DNA of 14,015 bases, from positions 1 through 14,015 of the forward strand of contig JACCZO010000186.1 in assembly GCA_013695925.1 (NCBI GenBank). The letters run 5' to 3'. This DNA comes from Chthoniobacterales bacterium (GTDB taxonomy: Bacteria; Verrucomicrobiota; Verrucomicrobiia; Chthoniobacterales; UBA10450). This document shows positions 7,470 to 14,015 of the stretch, in pieces. Position 1 is the first letter of the stretch; every line of letters begins with the position of its first letter. The position numbers were made by a program, and so were the translations under genes. A model generated the notes under the pieces. That model did not search any database. It was not told where the DNA came from and was given only the letters and a program-made list of their open reading frames with translations.

Positions 7470-7527
7470 GGTAGCGCGAGCTTCCAGCTTGCCAGGGTCA
7501 CGATGCAAGCTGGAAGGTTGCGCTACC
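7470..7527. repeat. Inverted repeat with GGTAGCGC ends between two operon genes
   Basis: Arms of 23 nt (7470-7492 and 7505-7527) pair at 21 of 23 positions around a 12-nt loop. Both ends read GGTAGCGC inward. The right arm contains the TAG stop of the oxidoreductase gene (7523-7525, minus strand), and the left arm ends 2 bp before the acyltransferase ATG (7465-7467). The repeat therefore fills the whole 55-bp spacer. Its ends match those of the repeat at 10406-10537, indicating one mobile or amplified family. In RNA it would form a strong hairpin at an operon junction. Confidence 0.8.
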
Positions 7528-9061
7528 CCGCCTCCACCGCCGCGCCGGTGGGCGCTGCGACCGCCGGTTTCGGGCTGGCGAAGAGGAAACGCAGGTTGAG
7601 CAACTCCGCTCTCCACCAGCGAAAGAGGCCTTTGCGGATCAATTTCTGGACCCGAAAATCGGGCACGAATCCATCGTAGAGTTCACGCCAGCCGGCGTTT
7701 TGTGTGCCGGTCACGCCGTGGGCGATCCGGTTTTTCGCGAGCGCACTCAGGCGCCGATTATAAAACTTCATCATTCCGGCGAAGAGACGGCCCGGCGTGC
7801 CTTCAAAAGGCAACTCGAGAAAAGCCCGCTCCGGATTTCCATAGACCGGCCTGACGAGCCCGATGAAATAAGTTCCGACATCGAGGAGGAGCGCGGCCGA
7901 CATGAGGTCGGCTTCGCCCATGTAGAAATATTTGTCCTGGTAAAGAGTCTCGAACCAGTAGCGATAGGTGGTGACGAATTGCTCGTTGTAATAGCGCTGG
8001 CGTTCCGTCGTGTCCTCTCCGCCTAACGATCGCACGAGCAGATCGCTCACCACCGAAGTGGTGTAGGCGCAGAGGTCGAGCCCGGGGCTGTAGAGCGGAT
8101 CGATGAAACTGGCGGCATCGCCCGCGATCGCCCAACCCTCGCCGCAGACCTGCGCGCTGTAATAAGGGAGGGCGGAATAGGCGCGCGCATCGTGCTCGAC
8201 CACTTTCGCGTCGCGAAAAATCTCGCGGCCGACCGGATGATTCAGAATGTGTTCGCGCAGCCGCTCACCGAGGCTGGCGCCTTCCGGGAGCTTGAAAAGG
8301 CGGCTGTCGTAAACCAGCCCGGCGCTGAAATCGCCGCCCTTGAGCGGGATGATCCAGCACCACCAGCCCTGGCCCATGAGATGGTTCGTCGCCCAGGCCC
8401 GCCCGGTGCGGGAGGCCGCGGCGTAATCGGGAAATTTTTCCCGCCACTCGTAGCTGTCCCAGTCTCTTACTCCGGTGAAGCGGGCCCAGACCGCGTTGAT
8501 CGGATGAGCGGTGTTCTGGCGGAAATGGCCGAGCTTGCGCGCGAGAAAAGCGGCCCGCCCGCTGGCGTCGACCACCCAGCGACAATGCACTTCGCGTTCT
8601 TCGCCCTCAACTTTTACGCCTAACGACTGGCCACTTGTGCCGGCCAGTTCGCAGCGAGTCACCTTGGCCGGCTTCCAGACTTCGCAGCCCGCGGCCCGCG
8701 CTAGTTCGAGGAGGTGCGCATCGAGCTTCGCGCGATCGACCTGGAAAGTGGGGAGCCGGGCCTGGTAGCGGGCGCCGACCTCCACGCAGTCATCGAACGG
8801 CTGGTCGGGCCGGTTGGCGAACCAGAGGCGGAGCCCCTGTTTGACCAGTTGCTCATGGCCCAAATAACTCGTCAGGCCGAGGACTTTGGTCAGAAAACAA
8901 CTGCTCACTTCGGTCGTCGATTCGCCCACTTTACGATCGAACTCGGACGCTTTCTCGAGGATCAGGATGCGCGTCTCGGGCCGGCGCCGCTTCAGTAGCA
9001 GAGCGGTGGCGGCGCCGGAAAATGCGCCACCCACGATCGCAACGTCGAACTCGGAAACCAT
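7523..9061 (-). CDS. FAD-dependent oxidoreductase, flavin-dependent halogenase-like
   Basis: A 512-residue flavoprotein related to tryptophan-halogenase-like and geranylgeranyl-reductase-like FAD enzymes. Visible motifs in order: N-terminal Rossmann segment DVAIVGGAFSGAATALLL (6-23), in which the usual central Gly of GxGxxG is Ala13; GES at 46-48; DASGR at 165-169; WCWIIP at 234-239, fitting the halogenase hallmark WxWxIP; and the FAD-binding GDAASFIDPLYSPG (314-327). The C-terminal ~180 residues are helical and family-typical. The ATG at 9061 is chosen because the Rossmann fold begins at residue 6; the frame continues to 9667, but that extension would run through palindromic repeats and antisense to nagA and is not credible. 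It is the first gene of the four-gene operon. Its TAG stop lies inside the hairpin repeat at 7470-7527. Whether it halogenates, hydroxylates or reduces cannot be told from sequence. Confidence 0.85.
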   Translation of the reverse strand: MVSEFDVAIVGGAFSGAATALLLKRRRPETRILILEKASEFDRKVGESTTEVSSCFLTKVLGLTSYLGHEQLVKQGLRLWFANRPDQPFDDCVEVGARYQARLPTFQVDRAKLDAHLLELARAAGCEVWKPAKVTRCELAGTSGQSLGVKVEGEEREVHCRWVVDASGRAAFLARKLGHFRQNTAHPINAVWARFTGVRDWDSYEWREKFPDYAAASRTGRAWATNHLMGQGWWCWIIPLKGGDFSAGLVYDSRLFKLPEGASLGERLREHILNHPVGREIFRDAKVVEHDARAYSALPYYSAQVCGEGWAIAGDAASFIDPLYSPGLDLCAYTTSVVSDLLVRSLGGEDTTERQRYYNEQFVTTYRYWFETLYQDKYFYMGEADLMSAALLLDVGTYFIGLVRPVYGNPERAFLELPFEGTPGRLFAGMMKFYNRRLSALAKNRIAHGVTGTQNAGWRELYDGFVPDFRVQKLIRKGLFRWWRAELLNLRFLFASPKPAVAAPTGAAVEAG

Positions 9062-9140
9062 CAGGAGGATGATGGACTGCCGCTCCGGTAAACGCAATGA
9101 TGGCGGGCTAGTGCTACATTTTGAGGGCTGATCGCACCTT

Positions 9141-9227
9141 ATGGTCTGCGCCGGGTTGCAACCCGGCCTCCACCATACGGGGGACGGCTTTGAAAGCCGT
9201 CTGAGTCGGGTTGAAAACCCGGCCTCC
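9141..9227. repeat. Cluster of three short palindromes in the divergent promoter region
   Basis: In the 195-bp gap between the divergent oxidoreductase and nagA genes lie three palindromes in a row: GCCGGGTTGCAACCCGGC (9150-9167, perfect 18 bp, flanked by outer ATGGT/ACCAT arms at 9141-9145 and 9172-9176), GACGGCTTTGAAAGCCGTC (9183-9201), and CGGGTTGAAAACCCGG (9207-9222). The first and third are also direct repeats of each other, both ending CCCGGCCTCC (9152-9171 and 9207-9227). This looks like a REP-type cluster and must either include or sit beside the promoters for both genes. No clear -35/-10 pair was found. Confidence 0.7.
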
Positions 9228-9256
9228 GAGATCAACCTTGGAAATGCACCACTACC

Positions 9257-10411
9257 ATGGCGGGCGGCGTGATCTTCACTAACGGACGGCTGATTTTTCC
9301 CGATCGGGTGGCGGACGGACTTGCGCTCCGGACGAGGGACGGCCGGATCTGCGAGATCGGCGCGCTCACACCAGCCGACGGGGAGGAAGTTGTCGATTTG
9401 GCGGGCCATTTTCTTGCCCCCGGTTTCATCGATCTGCACGTCCATGGCGCGGTGGGGCGCGACACGATGGAGGGGGCAGGGGAAGCGTTTCGCGCCATTT
9501 GCGATTATCACGCCGGTGGCGGAACGACCTCGCTCCTTCTCACGACTGTCACCGCGCCGATCGACGAGGTTGTGCGGGTGCTGCGCGCGATTGAAAGCGA
9601 GGGCGGGAAGATTCCGCAGCTGCGCGGGGCGCATGTCGAAGGCCCCTTCATTTCTCGTGAGAAACACGGCGCGCAGCGGCCTGAATTCATTGTCGAGCCG
9701 CGGCCGGAATTGGTGGCGCCGCTGCTCGAATATTCTGGCGCGATCAAACGGGTCACCCTCGCGCCGGAGGTGCCGGGCGCGCCCGAGTTGATTTCTGGCC
9801 TAACGAAAGCCGGGATCGCAAGCAGCGGCGGGCACAGCAACGCCTGGGAGGAAGAGGCGCGGGCCGGCTTTGAGCGTGGGATGCGGCAGGTCACGCATAC
9901 TTTTAACTGCATGTCGTCGATCCGCCGCCGAGAAGGCGAAAGGGTGGCCGGTTTGCTCGAGTTTGCGCTCAGCGAACCAGAGATTTTTTGCGAGCTGATC
10001 GCCGACGGTCATCATGTCGGCACGACGCTGATGCGGATGCTTTACCGGGCGAAAGGGGCGGCCGGAATTTGTCTGGTGAGCGACGCGACAGCGGGAGCCG
10101 GTTTGCCTAACGATAGCCGCTTTACTCTCGGTGGCGCAGACTGCCTGGTGCGCGACGGGGCGGGCTGGATAGCGGACGGCTCGGCCCTGGCGGGAAGCGC
10201 CGCGCGCATGATCGATCTCGTTAGGCAAATGACCCGGTCGGTCGGCGTGCCGGTGCACGAAGCGGTCCGGATGGCGACCGAAACGCCGGCCCGGGCGATG
10301 GGATGGAAGAACAAAGGAGTTCTCGCTGAAGGGATGGACGCCGACCTGGTCGCGCTCTCGCAGAAGCTGGAAGTAATGGACGCTTACAGTGGCGGCGAAT
10401 TGCTCGGGTAG
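9257..10411 (+). CDS. nagA: N-acetylglucosamine-6-phosphate deacetylase
   Basis: A 384-residue cytosolic amidohydrolase that converts N-acetylglucosamine-6-phosphate to glucosamine-6-phosphate plus acetate, the committed step in using amino sugars from chitin or recycled peptidoglycan. Length is normal for the family. Landmarks: DLHVHGA with the HxH pair H61/H63; AHVEGPF with metal ligand E128; GGHSNA with H193; THTFNCMS with H214; LVSDAT with catalytic Asp276; and the C-terminal GMDADLV block common to metal-dependent amidohydrolases. The spacing of E128, H193, H214 and D276 closely follows E. coli NagA. The first ATG in a good context is 9257; it has no clear SD. It stands alone, divergent from the halogenase-like operon and convergent with the phospholipase D gene, with palindromic repeats on both sides. 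Its TAG stop (10409-10411) lies inside the downstream repeat. No nagB, kinase or regulator is visible in the window. Confidence 0.94.
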   Translation: MAGGVIFTNGRLIFPDRVADGLALRTRDGRICEIGALTPADGEEVVDLAGHFLAPGFIDLHVHGAVGRDTMEGAGEAFRAICDYHAGGGTTSLLLTTVTAPIDEVVRVLRAIESEGGKIPQLRGAHVEGPFISREKHGAQRPEFIVEPRPELVAPLLEYSGAIKRVTLAPEVPGAPELISGLTKAGIASSGGHSNAWEEEARAGFERGMRQVTHTFNCMSSIRRREGERVAGLLEFALSEPEIFCELIADGHHVGTTLMRMLYRAKGAAGICLVSDATAGAGLPNDSRFTLGGADCLVRDGAGWIADGSALAGSAARMIDLVRQMTRSVGVPVHEAVRMATETPARAMGWKNKGVLAEGMDADLVALSQKLEVMDAYSGGELLG

Positions 10412-10537
10412 CGCACGCGTCTCGCGTGCTGGTTGCGGTGTTTCACCGCAACGAACTTTTTCTGCCAGGACGCGGAACGGAAAGTTCGCGCTGGCGAGAC
10501 GCCACCGCCGCCAGCACGTGAGACGCGTGCGCTACCC
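10406..10537. repeat. Large inverted repeat with GGGTAGCGC ends between convergent genes
   Basis: Arms of 27 nt (10406-10432 and 10511-10537) pair at 26 of 27 positions, each end reading GGGTAGCGCACGCGTCTC inward. Inside is a perfect hairpin, GTTGCGGTG-TTT-CACCGCAAC (10432-10452), and a further CGAACTTT/AAAGTTCG pair, so the element can fold into a branched structure. The left arm supplies the TAG stop codon of nagA. It fills most of the 153-bp gap between the nagA stop and the phospholipase D gene stop, where it could serve as a two-way terminator. It shares its ends with the repeat at 7470-7527. Confidence 0.82.
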
Positions 10538-10564
10538 AGGGCGGAGCTGCCGCATTCGCGCGCC

Positions 10565-11875
10565 CTACAACTGCGAGCGGAAAGGCAGCATGAGCCACTC
10601 CGTCGTCCGCTTCCAGAGCGAACGCTGCTTGAATTGCTCGTAGGTGTACTCGGTCGACTGCTTGAGATCGCTCGCGAACATCGTCTCCATCGTTTGCCCG
10701 AATCCCCGATCGTAAATCGCCAGGTCCAGCTCTTCGTTTATCTGCGAGGAACGCGGATCGAGATTCGAAGAGCCGACGAGCGAGAACAGCCCGTCGATCA
10801 CCATCGCCTTGGTATGAATCATGGTCGGCTGATACTCGAAAATTTTTACTCCGCCCTCCAGCATCCTGCCGTAGGCGGCGCGCCCGGCGCTTTTTGTCAG
10901 GGGCTGATCGTTATGCTGGCCGGGCACGATGAGGCGGACGTCGACGTGGCGTTGCACCGCTTTCACGAGCAGCTCCACCTGGTCGTCACTCGGGGTGCAG
11001 TAGGCGTTGGTAATCCAGATCCGCTTTTCCGCGGCGGCAAAGGCAATCGCCTGGGTCAGCGGCACCGGCGCCATGGAGAAGGAATGCGAGGCGATCAGTT
11101 GCCCCTTTATCTCGCCCGCGGGGGCGAGCGCGGGAAATTGATCGGCGCCACTGAGCGTCTCGCCGAAGGTCTTGATCCAATGTTCCTCGAACGCGTTTTG
11201 CAGAGCGCTGACGAGCGGCCCCTCCACCCGCACCTGCACGTCGTGCCAATGCTTTTTATCCTGGGCGTGGCCCGACCATTGATCGGCAAAACCGACGCCC
11301 CCGGTGAAACCGACTTTGCCGTCGACGACGAGAATGCGGCGATGCGAGCGGCGATTGGTGCGATCAATTCGCCAGGAAAGAAGCGGATGGTAGTAGGCAA
11401 ATTTGCAGCCCGCTTCCTTCATCATTTTGACGTCGGAATTATCCAGGCTCCAGCCGGATCCGACTCCGTCGAGCAGGACGCGCACTTCCACCCCGGCGCG
11501 GGCGCGTTCGATCAGAGCGTCGCGAAACTGCCGGCCGGTCGGGTCGGAATGAACGATGTAAGCCTGGAAGTTGACCGTTTTTATCGCGCCGTGAATGGCG
11601 CTGAGCATGGCCGGGAAATAAGCGTCGCCATTCTGCAGGAGTTCAAGCTTGTTGCCGGTGAGTGGAACCGGATCATCAAGCGCAAGGGCGGAGCCGAAGA
11701 ACTCCGGCGCGGACACTCCATAGGTGTGCTCGACGTGGTATTCGATGACGTGCCGGCGAATGAAAAAGATGCAGAAGACCGCCACGATCCCGAGGAAGGC
11801 GAGCAGGAGGGCGACCCACTCGAAGATTTCCATCTCCAGAATGCCGATTTTCCTTTTCCTGCGGGTGCGCGCCAT
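10565..11875 (-). CDS. Cardiolipin synthase-like phospholipase D family protein
   Basis: A 436-residue membrane enzyme with two phospholipase D domains, most like bacterial cardiolipin synthases, which join two phospholipids (or phosphatidylglycerol and another lipid) into cardiolipin. After a basic start (MARTRRKRKIGILEMEIFEW) there is one membrane span (about 20-40). The first PLD motif is H178-R-R180-ILVVD185 followed by GKVGFTGG; the usual HxK lysine is arginine here. The second motif is canonical: H354-T-K356-AMVID361 followed by GSSNLDPRSSQINEELDL. Family members normally use HxKxxxxD in both halves, so the first half is altered at one catalytic position. The ATG at 11875 is the only start giving a full N-terminus. 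It is divergent from ppk across 179 bp. Other PLD-type phosphatidyltransferase activities are possible; the cardiolipin synthase label is from overall layout. Confidence 0.86.
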   Translation of the reverse strand: MARTRRKRKIGILEMEIFEWVALLLAFLGIVAVFCIFFIRRHVIEYHVEHTYGVSAPEFFGSALALDDPVPLTGNKLELLQNGDAYFPAMLSAIHGAIKTVNFQAYIVHSDPTGRQFRDALIERARAGVEVRVLLDGVGSGWSLDNSDVKMMKEAGCKFAYYHPLLSWRIDRTNRRSHRRILVVDGKVGFTGGVGFADQWSGHAQDKKHWHDVQVRVEGPLVSALQNAFEEHWIKTFGETLSGADQFPALAPAGEIKGQLIASHSFSMAPVPLTQAIAFAAAEKRIWITNAYCTPSDDQVELLVKAVQRHVDVRLIVPGQHNDQPLTKSAGRAAYGRMLEGGVKIFEYQPTMIHTKAMVIDGLFSLVGSSNLDPRSSQINEELDLAIYDRGFGQTMETMFASDLKQSTEYTYEQFKQRSLWKRTTEWLMLPFRSQL

Positions 11876-12054
11876 GAGGCCGAGTGTAGTGGCAGCCGTG
11901 TCGGCCGCAAAAAGGATTCGCCTCCATCACCGGCCTTGGATGCAGAAGAGGCCGGCCGAAACGGCTGCGGCTTCACACCCGCAATTTGCGCGCGCGGGTG
12001 GGTGAGGTTTTGTTGTCCTCCGCCGCCGAACGATCGCGCGCCGTTATACCTGCC

Positions 12055-14015
12055 ATGCCGAATCGCGCCAGCTCTTCCCATTCCGCGCCGCCGGACAATG
12101 TCGTGCAGATGCCCTCGCCTAACGAACCGCTGGCGAAGCCCGATTTCTCCGCTCCGAAGAACTTCATCAACCGTGAACTGAGCTGGCTGGAATTCAATCG
12201 GCGCGTGCTCGAGGAGGCGCAAGACCCGGCCCAGCCGCTCCTCGAACGGGTCAAGTTTCTCGGGATCGTGAGCTCAAATCTTGACGAGTTTTTCGAAATC
12301 CGAGTGGCCGGGATCAAACAACAGATCGCGAGCGAGACGAGCGACGTGGGCCCGGACGGGATGAGCCCGACCGCGACCTTTGAGGCGATCGAGCGCGTCG
12401 CGCACGAGATGGTGGCGAAGCAATACGCCCTTTGGAACAAGGAGATCGAGCCCCTCCTGCGGGAGAATCAGATCTTTATCCATCACATGGCGGAGCTGAG
12501 CGCGAAACGCGCCGCCTGGGCGCGCCGTTATTTTCAGCAGGAAGTTTTCCCGATGCTCACTCCGCTGGCGGTCGACGCGAGTCATCCTTTTCCGCAGCTC
12601 CTGAACAAGAGCCACAACCTGCTGGTGCGGGCGCGCGCGAAAAAAGCCGGCGAACCGATGCATGCGATCGTGCAGGTGCCGCGCGCCGTCTCGCGCCTGA
12701 TCCACATGCTGCGCGGCGAAAAAGGCGACGAGAGCTGGAACTACATTTACCTCGCCTCGCTCATCAAACAGCACGTGGCCGATCTTTTCCCCGGCCTTAC
12801 CCTCGATGGCGTGCATGCTTTTCGCGTGACCCGGAATAGCGACCTCTACGTCGACGAGGAAGAAGCCGACAATCTCCTCCGCAGCATCGAGCAGGAGCTG
12901 CGGCGTTCCAGCCGGGGCAACGCCGTGCGGCTCGAGGTGGAAGCCGATTGCCCAAAGGATTTCTCCGATCTGCTGCTCGATTTTTTCCAGTTATCGGAGC
13001 CCGATCTTTATAAACTCGAGGGGCCTCTCTCCATGACCCATCTCGCGCCGTTGGTCGCGAACGACGCCTTCGCGAAACTGAAAGACCGCGTCTTCCAGCC
13101 GGCGCGCGACCCGGCCTTGCCGTCGCACGCCGATATTTTCGAGGCCATGCGCAAGCAGGACATCCTCCTCCATCATCCTTATGAAAGTTACGACCCGGTG
13201 GTCGAGCTGGTGGAAAGCGCCGCCCGCGATCCGGGCGTCCTCGCGATCAAGATCACGCTCTACCGGACGAGCGGCGATTCGCCCATCGTGGAGGCGTTGA
13301 TCGACGCCGCGAGCAACGGTAAGCAGGTGACCGCGCTGGTCGAATTGCGGGCGCGCTTCGACGAGGCGGCTAACATCCAGTGGGCGCGCCGGCTGGAGGA
13401 ATCGGGCGCGCATGTCGTTTACGGCGTGGTCGGGTTGAAGACGCACTGCAAGGCGCTCCTGCTCGTTAGGCGAGATCCCGACCGGCTCCGCCAATATGTC
13501 CACCTCGGGACGGGAAATTATCATCCCAGGACGGCGCGCGTTTACACCGACTTCAGCCTCTTCACGACCGCGCCCGGGTTGACCGAGGAAGTCGCGATCG
13601 TCTTCAACACCCTGACCGGCCTGGCCGGGTATCCCGGCTTGAAGAAACTGCTCGTCGCGCCCTTCGATCTCCACCAGCGGGTGCTCGGGCTGATCGAACG
13701 CGAGCGCGATCAGGCTGTCGCGGGCAAGCCGGCCCGGATCGTCGCGAAGCTCAACTCGCTCGTCGACCAGGAGATCATCGAGAAACTCTACGAAGCGTCC
13801 TGCGCCGGGGTGAAGATTGACCTCATCGTTAGGGGAATTTGCTGCCTGCGGCCGAAGATTCCCGGGCTGAGCGAAAACATCCGCGTCATCAGCATCGTCG
13901 GGCGTTTCCTCGAGCACAGCCGGATTTATTATTTCCAAAACGACGGCGCGGCCGATCTCTATCTCGCGAGCGCGGACTGGATGCCGCGCAATTTCTATCG
14001 CCGGGTCGAGATCGC
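12055..14015 (+). CDS. ppk1: Polyphosphate kinase (PPK1), C-terminus cut by window edge
   Basis: This enzyme reversibly polymerises the terminal phosphate of ATP into inorganic polyphosphate. The window holds 653 codons from the ATG at 12055 with no stop; E. coli PPK is 688 residues, and this protein has an N-terminal extension of about 30-35 residues, so roughly 60-80 residues are missing. Landmarks: N-terminal domain start NFINRELSWLEFNRRVLEEA (about 36-55); KTHCK with the phosphorylated histidine H464 (E. coli H435 equivalent); GTGNYHPRTARVYTDFSLFT (485-504); and GRFLEHSR with H621 (E. coli H592 equivalent), followed by SADWMPRNFYRR. The Pro/Ser-rich leader MPNRASSSHSAPPDNVVQMPSPNEP is likely disordered. 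No strong SD precedes the ATG. It carries three copies of the CCTAACRA word (12118, 13463, 13826). No ppx or phosphate regulator gene is in view. Confidence 0.95.
   Translation, partial: MPNRASSSHSAPPDNVVQMPSPNEPLAKPDFSAPKNFINRELSWLEFNRRVLEEAQDPAQPLLERVKFLGIVSSNLDEFFEIRVAGIKQQIASETSDVGPDGMSPTATFEAIERVAHEMVAKQYALWNKEIEPLLRENQIFIHHMAELSAKRAAWARRYFQQEVFPMLTPLAVDASHPFPQLLNKSHNLLVRARAKKAGEPMHAIVQVPRAVSRLIHMLRGEKGDESWNYIYLASLIKQHVADLFPGLTLDGVHAFRVTRNSDLYVDEEEADNLLRSIEQELRRSSRGNAVRLEVEADCPKDFSDLLLDFFQLSEPDLYKLEGPLSMTHLAPLVANDAFAKLKDRVFQPARDPALPSHADIFEAMRKQDILLHHPYESYDPVVELVESAARDPGVLAIKITLYRTSGDSPIVEALIDAASNGKQVTALVELRARFDEAANIQWARRLEESGAHVVYGVVGLKTHCKALLLVRRDPDRLRQYVHLGTGNYHPRTARVYTDFSLFTTAPGLTEEVAIVFNTLTGLAGYPGLKKLLVAPFDLHQRVLGLIERERDQAVAGKPARIVAKLNSLVDQEIIEKLYEASCAGVKIDLIVRGICCLRPKIPGLSENIRVISIVGRFLEHSRIYYFQNDGAADLYLASADWMPRNFYRRVEI

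Larger units (their letters stand above)
899..13833. repeat. Dispersed CCTAACRA word, 20 CCTAAC sites across the window
   Basis: The hexamer CCTAAC occurs 20 times counting both strands. Plus-strand sites start at 899, 1211, 4186, 4594, 4930, 6150, 6372, 6377, 8022, 8619, 9799, 10106 and 12118. Minus-strand sites (read as GTTAGG on the plus strand) end at 1629, 5113, 5383, 7393, 10225, 13470 and 13833. Fourteen continue as CCTAACGA and four as CCTAACAA; fourteen of twenty are preceded by G, so the consensus is GCCTAACRA. Nineteen lie inside genes and one forms a stop codon; none falls in an intergenic repeat. They occur in every usable codon register: Pro-Asn (6), Leu-Gly via TTA-GG (6), Val-Arg via GTT-AGG (4), Leu-Thr via CTA-ACG (3) and stop (1). 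The word is therefore selected as DNA, not as peptide. Confidence 0.8.

Noticed and set aside
9065..9131. Tiny plus-strand frame preceded by AGGAGG next to ATGATG
   Set aside because: The AGGAGG touches the first ATG, so spacing is too short for a ribosome site, and these bases belong to the flavoprotein leader on the other strand.
9062..9667. N-terminal extension of the flavoprotein reading frame up to 9667
   Set aside because: It runs through three palindromes and antisense to nagA, and the Rossmann fold already starts six residues after the ATG at 9061.
12010..12049. TTGTTG and TTATAC as a ppk promoter
   Set aside because: The spacing of about 28 bp is far from the usual 16-18, and the -10 would lie only 5 bp before the start codon.
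10433..12181. Long plus-strand reading frame of 582 codons
   Set aside because: It is the antisense shadow of the phospholipase D gene and begins within a palindromic repeat; composition is typical of a high-GC shadow frame, with no domain visible.
12991..13938. Minus-strand reading frame of 315 codons inside ppk
   Set aside because: It is antisense to the conserved catalytic domains of PPK1 and shows no recognisable family features.

Overview
The window is GC-rich (roughly 60% by eye), densely coded bacterial chromosome from a Gram-negative-type organism. The gene content and the hairpin repeats between genes most resemble Verrucomicrobiota (Chthoniobacterales/Spartobacteria type). That assignment rests on recalled resemblance, not a search, and is moderate to low confidence. 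No tRNA, rRNA, CRISPR array, prophage gene or transposase is visible.

Layout. (1) Bases 1-2965, minus strand: a two-gene unit of membrane proteins (TIGR02587 and TIGR02588 families, overlapping by ATGA) followed after 74 bp by an OPT-family oligopeptide transporter that runs off the left edge. (2) 3179-5112, plus strand: a secreted six-TPR protein and an envelope L,D-transpeptidase with PG-binding-like, LysM-like and YkuD domains. (3) 5323-9061, minus strand: a compact four-gene operon read from 9061 down to 5323, encoding a flavin-dependent halogenase-like oxidoreductase, an LpxL/HtrB-type acyltransferase, a small membrane protein and a NodB-type deacetylase. The last three genes overlap; the first two are separated only by a hairpin repeat. 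(4) 9257-10411, plus strand: nagA, N-acetylglucosamine-6-phosphate deacetylase. (5) 10565-11875, minus strand: a cardiolipin synthase-like phospholipase D protein. (6) 12055-14015, plus strand: ppk1, polyphosphate kinase, cut by the right edge. The common theme is envelope and lipid chemistry (peptidoglycan cross-linking, amino-sugar recycling, acyl transfer, phospholipid synthesis) plus peptide uptake and polyphosphate.

Two DNA-level patterns stand out. First, the word CCTAAC, nearly always in the context (G)CCTAACRA, occurs 20 times on both strands, in every codon register a gene can accommodate and once as a stop codon. Chance predicts about one CCTAACRA; 18 are present. It behaves like a genome-wide DNA signal such as an uptake-type or other recognition word. 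Second, three gene junctions and one divergent gap carry complex palindromic repeats. Two of these have GGTAGCGC ends that provide the TAG stop codon of the adjacent, unrelated gene.
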